From Ditylenchus dipsaci (taxonomy: Eukaryota; Nematoda; Chromadorea; Rhabditida; Anguinidae), in the NCBI GenBank assembly GCA_004194705.1, contig SADC01001227.1, positions 3,440,247 through 3,504,246 of the forward strand: 64,000 nucleotides of DNA, written 5' to 3'. Positions 22,782-32,816 of the stretch are shown piece after piece. Numbering within the stretch: position 1 is the stretch's first letter; each line of letters begins with the position of its first letter. Below the pieces are notes generated by a model. That model made no database searches and had not been told where the DNA came from. It worked only from the letters and a program-made list of their open reading frames with translations. Position numbers and translations under genes: made by a program.

Positions 22782-25700
22782 TCATTCTGTCTTTTCTATG
22801 CTCGTGCTAGTCTTCGAAGTCTCTATTTTCTCCATTTGAGTGTCGGAGTGTTTATGACCTTCTTGTATCACTTTCTTACCTTTCATTTTGGATTGCAGTT
22901 TCTTGCCTAATCTTAAAGACTTCTTTCTGAGTCTCAAACCTCCGAAAGATTTTGACTTTCCTTTTGTCTTTTCCTCTTTTTCTTGCGATTCACCTGGTTT
23001 GCTAACATTTTCTTGTTGTTGCTCTACTTTTTGTTCAGAAGAATGTTTTTTGGCCGAGCCATCTTTAGTGTCTTCGACTTTTTCTTCTTTTTGTTCGTGT
23101 ACCTCATGCTTTTCAGCTTCATGTTTGATTTCCACCGTTTTATCACTTGAATTTTCATTTTGGTGTTCTTCGGCAACAACATTATCAAGTTTTAATTTTT
23201 CTTCTGACTTCTTATCTATTTCATTGACTTTTTGTTTTTCTAGTTCCTTTTTGACAGTTGCTTTTTGAGCAGGTTTTCTTCTTCTTGTGATTATCCTACT
23301 ATTTTGACTTCGCCTGCCTAAGTTTTTGTTTAGCCTGGTTATCCAGTTTTGAGGTTTGCGTACTGTGTGTGTTTGTACCACTGTTGGATGTGTTTTGTCG
23401 GCCAAAGCACTATCTTCCACTGTGCCTTTTTGTAAATCATGAGTTTTGGTGTGCAATTCAGTATCCTGGCGCACATGGTTTCGCCCTCTGGATTTTTTAC
23501 TTTTATGTTTGTCACTTTTTTTACTAACTGTTTTTTTATTTGATCTAGTGTGAACACGTTTGTGACGAGTAGATGATCTTCTTTTAGTTTTAGACCGATG
23601 AGAGTGGGACTTCCGATTAGTTTTTCTGCCTGCAATTATACCAAATAAGTTTGCCAAAAGAATAACCTATACAGTCAGCGCTCGATTTAAAAATACCTCT
23701 CAAAAGCTCCATTCGTCCTAGGCTCCGACATTTTTTAAACCTAACTTTTTAAGCAGTTTTTCAGTTTCGATTCGTCAGTATGGTTTGAAAAATTTTCGAT
23801 TTTATTTACGTAAAATGTGAGTGCTTGCGATTTTTTGGACTGGACTAACGAAAGACAAATGACAAACGGATTCAAAATCTATGTCAAAAAAGTCAAATAT
23901 TAGGCAGAAATGAACTTTTGGGGAGTTTGTTCTATGGAACGTCAAGTGTACCTGAATCTTAATTTTCAAAATGCCTTAAAAAGTCTGCATAAATTTAAAA
24001 TTCTTAAATCAAGCGTCAAAAGTATCCAAAGACCATAGTCAAAGTATTCAATGTACAATACAGGTGACGAAATTATTTGCTTATTAAAGGATTTGAAAAT
24101 TTTCAACCCTTTGGCCGGGTAGCAGGTAAAATATTTCAAAGTCGACTGTTTATTTTGGTTAATATGTGGATGGGTTTCGTTGGTCATCCTGTAATTTAAG
24201 CAGCTGCAACTATATTTTTAAGACTTACTTTTTTTTCGCCTATTAGAACTATGCTTTCTACTTCTTCTCGAGCTGTGATGCTTTCTTCTGTGCTTCTTTT
24301 TCTTAACTTTACTTTTGTTTTCGTCACTATCCTCATCAACACTGTCTTTATTTTGCTCAGCGTGCTTTTCTGTCGAGCTATCTTTACTTTTATTGTCGCT
24401 TTTATTGATATTTTTGTTTTTATTATGTAATTCTTTCGAGTTGTTGGCAGATTTGTTGATATCAGCTTTGCCATTGTAGCCGGCCAACATTTTGTTGACT
24501 CCTGGACAGTTATAAAGCAAATTGATTTTGAGGTAGTCTAATTCAGAGGCTTGCTTGCTTTTTCCAATACGATTCTTAATTTATTTAAAATAAAAAATAG
24601 CTTTAAAAAATATTATTTGCAATTTTTTATTTCTTCATTAATTATACAATGAATCAAATCAAAATTTTGCAACTAAAAGCTAAACTATATTGCTATAGAT
24701 GGCAGTTCACGAGAAACCTAGTCATTTCCTCACTTCTAAATTTTATGGTGTTCCCTCACAGTAGATAACTACGGAAGCTTTAGCGGCTTTTTGGAACAGA
24801 AGTAGTTCTTGCAGACAATGAATAAAAGAATCTAATTTTTTCGCCTTTTTATGAATCCGCACATTATTTTAAGTATTTAAAAGCAAAGATGGCTGTTCAG
24901 GGACTCAATTTTGAAAATTTTGAAAAATTCAACGGGTCTTGTTCATGGCAGTAGTATCTAAAATTTTAAAACAGAGTCATAAAAATTTCGACGCTAGCTG
25001 TATACCATCCACCCCCGGAAAGCTAGTGCAGTATACTCTATCCAAAGTCCCTCTTCCCATAAATTTTCGAAAGGTACTTAAAACGGCACTTGTGCCGTTT
25101 CTTCCCCCTCCTATTTTGCCTTGTGTATGGTATATAATAGGTGTATGGTACAGGTGTATGGTATATTTGGTTAAGTAAAAGGGATTTTTGAATCAATCAG
25201 GGGTTGACTTGTTCTTTTATGTTTAAAAAAATGTGTATTACCTGCCACTTTTTAGCGTGCATTTTAATGACCGCAAGACCATCTTTTTTGCTGAAAGTGT
25301 CAGCTTTGTACATCATCTAAAAGGTTATTTATTTTATGTAATATATTCCGCTATATATTCAAACAATTACAATGCTTTGCTCATCAACACCCTTCAATTT
25401 GTGTTTATTAGGGTGGTCATCTATGTCAGTGCCGTTGGTTTCAATCAAATCTGACAGCGTTCTGGCATCCATCTTTTTGTCGAAATTGTAGAATCTGCCT
25501 AAATTTAAATTTAATTTCTGTTGTGTTCAATTTGTTGATGATTTGGGCTACATTTTTACTAACGTTACAGCTTCCCGATGTCTCAAATACGTGTGTGCAT
25601 CTTGAACCCCAACCCTACAAGCACCCTGCAGCTTTTTTTAAACCGAAGGCTGAAAAAATGAACAAAAGAGAAACATACAGTCGAACAGCGGACCGGCCTC

Positions 25701-27802
25701 AGGGTGCTGAATAAATGAGGTGCCGGATAACTGGAGTGTCAGTGGACAGAGAATAAGCCGATCTCAGCCAAATGAAGTAAATTTAAAGTGCCGCATAACT
25801 GAGGGTGCCAGATAAATGGAGTACCGCAGAAGCGAGGGTGCCGGATAACCGAGGTTTGACTGTATACCTGAGGTCAGAGACAGAGAGCTGAGGTGTTTTG
25901 TAAGAATGACCAAAATCGGTAAAGTAAAAATAATTTACCATCTTCCACATGTTCTCTAAAGTCGATGTTTTAGTTATTAAATTTACTTAAAATCCACACC
26001 TAGCAATAGTCATAAATTTATCACGATCAGGTCGTTGGTGTTCATGGTAAAGACCTAGCAGATGAAGTAACTCATGGAGCACAATGTGGTGCACTGAAAT
26101 GATGTGTTTATAAATATAGTTAGTCAATCAACACAATTTACCTATGCATGTCTTTTGTTCAGCAGCTCTTACTTCCAGTTTTACAGCATTTATTGTTTCG
26201 CTTCTCCCAATCACTGAGTGGCAACTAAAATATAAAAATCTTTTGACGTTTCTTCTTCACAATCACGTATTTTCGCAGTTTTTAATTATTTTGATTTAGA
26301 TTTGAAAACTACACAACACCCAAAAAAGGATGCTACTTGTTTAGTTTCTCCCCTAACACTCTGATTCTTCGAAAATTGATCCAAAATCACCTATTGAGCC
26401 AATTTTCGGTCGAAAAAGATACGTTTATTATACACAATCACATTTGTGTAGTCAAGTGAAACTGGGAAAATTAGTCTCTATATGCATTTTTAATCAACAG
26501 TCTTGCTCAGAATCATGTCGAGGTAAGTCTGTGCGAAAATCTAAAATTCTACCTTGAAATTGCTTTTGGAGGCTACCGCTGAACGAAGATATTAACACAA
26601 ATTTGCAAAAATCAGGCATGAACAGTCGAAATTAGTCTTTTACGGTAAAAAAAATTTGAAAAATCAGGCCTTTTGTCAAGATTAAAGATGAGCGCAAACT
26701 TGACAAAAATCAACACAAAATGCCTGTTTTTCTAAAATAAAAAATAAGGTAAGCTAGTGAAAAAATCGCGTAAAATAGGATCCTAGATACTGCACATTAT
26801 TACATCACAAGTCTTATCACCAGTTTTGTAAGAACGGGTGGCTCTAATGGAGAATCCGGTGCAAATTTTGCCTTGGTTCCCCCTGTTGATTTTATGTGAA
26901 AAATGCCTTGGTCTTCCCTGTTGTTTTTTAATGTCACCATTACTGTGATCATGGTGATTAAGGTTATCATGTCAAGCATAACCATCTTAACGACCACGAT
27001 CATCTAAATCGCCATGATCACATTAAAAAACAACAGGGAAGACCAAGGCATTTTTCATGAAAAATCAAAAAGGGGGACCGCGGCAAAATTTGCACCGGAT
27101 TTTCCATTAGAGCCGAATAAAAAATAGCAGATTGTTTCAAAATGTCTTAACGCAGGGCTCTCATCTGTGCTTTATTTAAAGATTTGTACTATGTTTGGCA
27201 ACCAAAATCTTTAGAAATTAGGAGATTTTACGTCAAAATGTTTATTTTCGGTGCTCAAATCTCAACAAGCACTAGATAAAATGGCACTTTTGACGAAAAA
27301 ATTACCAATCGTATTTTCTTTGGCAAACTGTACTTTATTTCGAAATTTTGTAAGGAGAATCCTGTCTTAACGACAGAGTTCTTTTTTTAAATTGAGTATC
27401 AAAAGACGGTATTTGTATTACCCGTCATTAGGTGAGTTGCTAATTTCAGCATAACTGCGGCCTTTGTAAAACTCAACAGTATCCTTGTCATTAATGTGCT
27501 GGAACAAAATGCATGTTTTTGATTCAATCTCCTCCATAGCTTTTTCTATTTTTTTGATTTGGTTATCTGCTACAAATTTAATACTTTAAAGAAAATTAAG
27601 CTTTAAAGGTCATTTCCCACTGTAATTGGAGACAATGGTGTAGGGAACCACAAATTTGTCGCCGTGCTGATAAACATTCCAAATCTTGGCATCTGCACCG
27701 ACAACTGCTCGTTTACTTCGAGAGGTTTGCATATACTCAGCCAAAATTTGTTGTTTATTAGCAGCCGCAGACATGTTCTTAAGACCAGCTTCAGAAAACA
27801 TG
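22782..27802 (-). CDS. Astacin (NAS-type) zinc metalloprotease with long charged tail
   Basis: Eight minus-strand exons join in phase: 27802-27621, 27569-27422, 26224-26142, 26093-26000, 25494-25371, 25316-25242, 24574-24229 and 23629-22782. Order: end of a propeptide, the cleavage site SRSKRA, the N-terminal block of the mature enzyme ([22 protein letters not shown]), GCHSVIGR, the zinc site [19 protein letters not shown] (HExxHxxGxxHE), the Met-turn SIMMY, then [12 protein letters not shown] closing the catalytic domain. The catalytic residues are intact. After the domain come no EGF, CUB or ShK modules but about 375 residues rich in Lys, Arg, Glu, Ser and His. The signal-peptide exon lies upstream and was not found. 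The product should be a secreted protease acting on matrix or cuticle. Introns hold a pogo-like MITE and a Merlin-like derivative. Confidence 0.88.
25676..25864. mobile_element. Pogo-like MITE with GGTGCCGGATAAC units
   Basis: Begins TACAGTCGAACAGCGG and ends CGAGGTTTGACTGTA. The interior repeats GGTGCCGGATAACTGAG and GGTGCCAGATAAATGGAG several times. Same end type as 19887-20090. It lies in an intron of the astacin gene. Confidence 0.65.
26840..27114. mobile_element. Non-autonomous derivative of the 20710 element
   Basis: The ends GGCTCTAATGGAGAATCCGG and CCGGATTTTCCATTAGAGCC are inverted repeats. Subterminal GCCTTGGTTCCCCCTGTTG and GCCTTGGTCTTCCCTGTTG are mirrored at the right. The loop is a TGATCATGGTGATTAAGG-type palindromic stretch. 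Non-coding, inside an astacin intron. Confidence 0.7.
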
Positions 27803-28205
27803 CTGGAAATATAGTTTTATTAATTTTAACCCTATGCCTGTTCCTTGACATAGCGGTCGCACGCACTCGAATACCGTATTGTCTAATATAAACGTCCTAG
27901 GGTGCTTATTTTTGAAATCTCGAAACCGGGAAAATTTTGGGTTGACCTCGAGATTCGGGCTGCTCAACCAAAATCGAAAAAGCGGAATCGGTACAGCTTG
28001 TGAGGCTTAAGAAAATCAAAAAACATTATTTACTCAACCTCAACATGCAGACCCCCAAATTAGAGGGGAGCGCTAATCAGATCGCCATGTCAAAAAAGAG
28101 ACATTGTTTTTTAAATTTAGCTATTACTTTTGTTTGATTGTCTCGCTAGTAAGCAGGTTTCGGTAGTCATTTGCCTGAAAATTATTGCTTTTTAATTTAA
28201 AATGA
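27803..28205. other. Region upstream of the astacin exons
   Basis: Expected to be intron or 5' region of the astacin gene, but no signal-peptide exon could be identified. Around 27870-28020 lies a copy of the TACCGTATT / CTCGAGATT repeat module, also seen near 45840, 46680 and 53100. Confidence 0.4.
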
Positions 28206-28561
28206 GTACTTATGCTGTTTGGGCACGACCGTCATTTTTTTGACATTTTTGCACAAATTGTTGGGCCGTTTTGTTGTGTGTCGCATTCCTGTGTTATTTG
28301 TCTCTTTTTTTGGTTGGTGCTTTTTTTTACCGCTGCTATTTTTTGCGCTTTTAGAAAATGGAAGATAGAAGATCTGTATGAGAGACTTCTAAATTGGTCC
28401 GATGAAACCTTCTGTGAATTTTCCATTTGTGGTCCCAAATTATGACGTTGTATGAGTGTGAATCTTAAACTGTGTAAACTGTGTGATAAACTGTGTAATA
28501 AATAATTATTTATAATATCTCTAGTCTCAAAATGACGGTCGGGACCAAACAGCATAAGTAC
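28206..28561. mobile_element. TIR element GTACTTATGCTGTTTGG
   Basis: The left end GTACTTATGCTGTTTGGGCA, followed by CGACCGTCATTTT, is mirrored at the right by AAAATGACGGTCGGGACC and AAACAGCATAAGTAC. TIRs are about 35 bp and the body 356 bp. No transposase. Confidence 0.7.
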
Positions 28562-28612
28562 CTTGAAATGTTTAAACTAATCTATTGAAGATTTCCAAAA
28601 AATATCTTGAAA

Positions 28613-29056
28613 AAATCGGGCAAATTTTTTTGGGGACAAAAAGATTTTTTTGCAGCTAAAAAGCTTCTTTTTGCCGTTAATCGTACAAACCAGTATTTAT
28701 CAGTGTTTTTTTGTTGTAAATTTGTTGTTTTTACATCAGCATGTAACTCAGAGTCTTCAGTTTCTAATGAGCTATCAACTGATTTGATGTAGCTATGAAA
28801 AGCTTGAGAAATACCCGTTTTTAAGAGACAGGAATTGTTTTACAAAAACACGTATTTCTCGCGCTTTTCATAACTACATCAAGTCAGTGGATAGCTCATT
28901 GGAAACTAGAGATTCCGGGCTACATGCTGATGCAAAAATAAAAAATCAATAAAAAAACACCGATAAATCCTGGTATGTACGATTAGCGGCAAAAAGAAGC
29001 TTTTAGCTGCAGAAAAGCTTTGTGGTGGCAAAAAAACTGTGCCCGAAAAGATCTAG
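28613..29056. mobile_element. Long palindromic foldback
   Basis: Two arms of about 190 bp are inverted copies with a short loop near 28830. The left has AAAAGCTTCTTTTTGCCG, AACCAGTATTTATCAGTG and GATTTGATGTAGCTATGAAA; the right has the complements (TTTCATAACTACATCAAG, CGATAAATCCTGGTATGT, CGGCAAAAAGAAGCTTTT). Non-coding. Confidence 0.7.
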
Positions 29057-29210
29057 TTAAAACAAAAAAACCTCATAATTATCATGTGAATCAGCTGCCG
29101 CAGAGCTATTTTCATCGTTCATAGAGTGACCTACCAAAATCACATTATTAATTGGTTTAAAAATGTTGTGTTTTTTGTTTGCATATTTATATTTTTCAAA
29201 AATATCTATG

Positions 29211-29463
29211 TACCGTATTTTCTCTAATTATAGACCCGGGTCTATAATTAGACTTGGGCGATTTTTTCAAGCTTCAAGTGATCTGAAACTTCTGTTTTCA
29301 TTAAACTTTAAAGCTCTGTAAAAAGTGCCTGCTAGATTTTTAAAATCCCTCACAGGCACTTTTTACAGAGCTTTAAAAGTTAATGAAAACAGAAATTTCA
29401 GACCACTTGAAATTAGGGGGGTCTATAATTAGAGACGGGTCTATAATTAGAGAAAATACGGTA
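29211..29463. mobile_element. TACCGTATT-family element with long palindrome
   Basis: Starts TACCGTATTTTCTCTAATTA and ends TAATTAGAGAAAATACGGTA. The inner arms (AAAGTGCCTG...CAGGCACTTT, AACAGAAATTTCAGA) make almost the whole 253 bp a hairpin. It is the same family as 40494-40735. Confidence 0.75.
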
Positions 29464-29627
29464 CAGTCAAAACTGCCATTAACGTATGTTAATGAGAGGT
29501 GTATGTTAATGGGAGAGTATGTTAATAAGGAAATCACTATGATCAGACCAAATAGATCTTAACCAGCCGTATGTTAATGAGAGGTGTATGTTAATGGGGG
29601 AGTATGTTAATGAGAGGTTCTACTGTA
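29462..29627. mobile_element. Pogo-like MITE with GTATGTTAATGAGAG units
   Basis: Begins TACAGTCAAAACTGCC directly on the terminal TA of the preceding element and ends GAGAGGTTCTACTGTA. Six or so copies of GTATGTTAATG(A/G)GAG fill it. Non-coding. Confidence 0.6.
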
Positions 29628-30833
29628 TTGCTCTTTCAATTTTGGTTAAACACTAAATATATTTTATGATTTAAGCCCGAAATTTCCCGATATTTGAAAG
29701 TAAAAACGATTCAAGTAAAAAGATTTTTTCGACCTGTCCTAATTTTTTAAACAGCCGCCTTTAAAATTATCCTTTGCTTTTTTTGCGTGTAATACATTTA
29801 TTAAACCAAATTGCCTCCGTGACTTGGTTTACTAGATGAGACCAAAAAAACATAGTCAAGTTGTTAAAATTCAGGAGGCGCCCCTTCAAAAAGTCAGGAC
29901 AGAATCCAAATAAAATACATTTTAAGACATTTATAAACTTTGAGCATTGAAAATGAGTTAACCTGTATGTAGAACCAAAGTATTCACAAAAACAAATATA
30001 ATCCACGCAACACGTGAATAAAAGTGCCCAAATAATGGAGCAGCTGAGTTTGTGGTGCATCCTCTCCACATCAGAAGTGGAGTAAAATGCCAGCTAAGGT
30101 GTGTGAGTTAGTGTTGCTAGCCGTCTTTCTGCTTCTCCGCACCTCCAGAAAAAGGTTTGAATTTGGCGCCACGTTTTGCTGTTTTTGAGAAACAGTAGGA
30201 AAAACAAATTTTTGTTGCCTACTTTTTAGCTAAACAAAATAGTTGTTGTAAATGGTGGCTCGAAAAAATAAAACATAAAGATGGGTAGATGTTTTTAGCC
30301 ACGTGGAAAATAAAACCAGACGTGAAAGGCCAAGAATCAATGCTTAAATAAGCATTGAGGCAGATAGATCACTTAAAAACAGGAGAGTGCAAGATAAAAA
30401 CAGATAACATCAAACAAACACATGCGTAGTAAGCCCGAAATAACTTTGTTTACAAGATGAGGTCAAATTAGAGTAAAAAAAAATTCTAAATCACTATTTT
30501 TTACACGTTTTTGTCAAGATTCTTGACTCGAGAATTTTACTGCTTGAACTAGGGTTGCCAAGTAGGCTGATTTCTCAGTATATGGCAGATTTTACATGTG
30601 TTCAAACCCGTCCAAAAAATTGCTTTGATCACCCTATTCTTTTATTGAAGAAAATTTCTTCTTAAAGTCATACCCTTGCCTAAGCCTAAATATATTATAT
30701 TCAATAATAATAAATGAAAAAACATAAAAATTATTTACGTTCGTAAGAGGGCGATAGAAAATTTTTTTGAAACAAAAATAAGGTTTAGGGACTGAGCAAA
30801 ATATTTTTTACCATCTTTGTAATTTTTTTGCAT
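29628..30833. other. No gene supported
   Basis: AT-rich. An ATG at 30087 opens 23 codons that look like a signal peptide (CELVLLAVFLLL) before a GTTTGA donor-like site, but no compatible following exon was found. The rest holds nothing I recognise. Confidence 0.35.
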
Positions 30834-31206
30834 TACAGTCAACGCTCACCCAAAAAGTTCGTTCCAGCCTGAGGTCCGATACTTTTTTAACCTTATTTTT
30901 GAAGTATTTTGCTAGTTCTGTTCTTACAGTCTGGTAAATATCATAAGGATCCCTATTTTGCCGATCTTTTTTCAGAAACCTATAATATTTCTCTTCAAAA
31001 AAGCAAAAACCATGTATAACGTTCACCTTTTTAAAAAAATAGGTGAAGGTTAAGAAATTATCGGCAATATTGGAATCCTTGCAATATTTGGAAACAGACT
31101 GTAAAAACATAACTAGCAAAATACTTCGAAATGGGTTAAAAAGTGTCGGACCCTAAGCGGGGACGATGTATTTGGGATGAGCCTTTTATATAGAGCTTTG
31201 ACTGTA
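30834..31206. mobile_element. Pogo-like MITE, longer form
   Basis: Begins TACAGTCAACGCTCACC and ends AGAGCTTTGACTGTA. The interior has AGTTCGTTCCAGCCTGAGG and ACAGTCTGGTAAATATCAT, shared with the elements near 23671, 48020 and 58830. Only the left part is repetitive. Non-coding. Confidence 0.6.
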
Positions 31207-31990
31207 TAATCAAGTGTGAATAAATAAAATGAAATAAATAAAAATGGTTATCGAGACTAAAAACTTTTTGCGAAAAAAACATCAAGGGGACCAAGGCAAA
31301 ATTTTCGGGATGAATTCTAACACATATAGAGCTGTAGAAGATGCTTTAAAATGCACGAGAAACTAAAAATCAGTGTTTTCAGCTATTTTTGGTGATTTTG
31401 CATCAAAGTGCTGATTTTAAATGACTTTGATCTTTTCGCCCACGTGACTAACCATGTGGATATTACACAAGGGAGAGACCCTTACTGTGTCCTGGGAAAT
31501 TTCGATAAAAAAATTTTGTTCCGCGTAATTTTGTAGAGCGTGCCCAACTCCCCTATGAATTTGACTCACCAGCTCTAAAGGCTGACAAAAATTATAGTAA
31601 GGACTCATGGTCCATGGGTCAGTTATAAGAAACCATGATATTGGTATGAAGTTGTTTTTAGAATTTCGGAGTGCCAGTTGTAATACTTTTGTGACCTTTA
31701 GAGGGCTAGGGGAAAATTGGCAAAAACTAAAATTAGCAAACGTAGGATTTCGCAAAACTAAAATCAACATAATTTCCATAATTACTTATCTAGTATTCAT
31801 ATAGGTTATCGAAATTAATATTAGTCGTAAAAATTCAACATAAAAATTTTAGAGAAAAAGTGAGAAAAATTCGGTGGCCCTCCTAAAGTACATACGGCCC
31901 CGAAAACTGCCAAACGAAGTTTGCCAAAGTCATTTTGAGACGAATGGATAAATGAAAGGTACGCTATGTGGAACTGAGATGACTGACACA
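31207..31990. other. No gene supported
   Basis: Contains a fragment of the GGGGACCAAGGCAAAA family end near 31288 and a single CTAGGGGAAAATTGGC end near 31708. Open frames here lack splice context and family features. Confidence 0.4.
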
Positions 31991-32120
31991 CGACTCGATG
32001 CACATTGTGACTCGATACGCCAACTCAATACAGTTGCGACTCGATACGCCAACTCGATACAGTTGCGACTCGATACATCAACTCAATACACCAACTCGAT
32101 ACACCGTGTCTCGAGTTCGA
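31991..32120. repeat. Tandem repeat, unit CGACTCGATACGCCAACTC
   Basis: Six to seven imperfect units built from GACTCGATAC, CAACTCAATA and CAGTTGC. It has no spacers of constant length and no leader, so it is not a CRISPR array. No function can be assigned. Confidence 0.7.
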
Positions 32121-32240
32121 CTTCCGCCGAGTGTTAATTTATATTTTGATATTTTTTAATTCTTTTGTATAAATAGCAGCTTAAATAGACAGCAGCTTAA
32201 ATTTGGTGGATATCCTATTTCTTATTTATAGGGTTGTACA

Positions 32241-32376
32241 ATGGGAATATTCCCGGGAATATTGCCGGGAATATTCCCGGGAACATTGGGAATATTCCCA
32301 GGTTTCGCGGTATTTCCTCTATATTGGGAATATTCCCAATGTTTCCGGGAATATTCCCGGGTTTTCTATATGTCCG
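32241..32376. repeat. Array of GGGAATATTCCC palindromes
   Basis: About nine overlapping copies of the palindrome GGGAATATTCCC and its variants (CGGGAATATTGCCGGGAA, GGGAACATTGGGAATATT) within 135 bp. It lies about 450 bp upstream of the two-membrane-span gene. Confidence 0.75.
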
Positions 32377-32816
32377 GGAATTTCTACAACTCTACTTATT
32401 TAAGAAAAAAAGACTTCCAAAGGGACTAAAATTTCAAAGTAGCTAGAATAATTTACAGACAGGATTTATAAATTTAAAATCAATTATACAAAATACGAAG
32501 TCTACAATGGTACCAAGCTACCTCATACTTATCAAACACCAATTCTTTATTTCTCTGCCCATTTTCTGTACATTAGACCAAGTGATTGAGCAGAGGCAAG
32601 CGCAAGCAACCATCTGTGTCGTTAACACACTCGAAAAAATCTATCTCCCAAAAAAATTCAGCATGGTCATAAGTATCATCGATTCTAAATTTAGCTAACA
32701 TTTCTCTGCTTCTTTAGCTTTGATATTGTTCGCGATTCTTTTTTTCTGTAACCGTCTGCACAGCAACCTAAAGTTATATAGCATACGTAGATGGCTTTTG
32801 TCCTATCTCCACAAAG

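Noticed and set aside
30087..30156. Signal-peptide start exon of a plus-strand gene
   Set aside because: Hydrophobic but isolated: it ends in phase 2 and no downstream exon accepts that phase with a recognisable product.
31991..32120. CRISPR-like array
   Set aside because: Units vary in length, there are no unique spacers of constant size and no cas genes; the host is a eukaryote.
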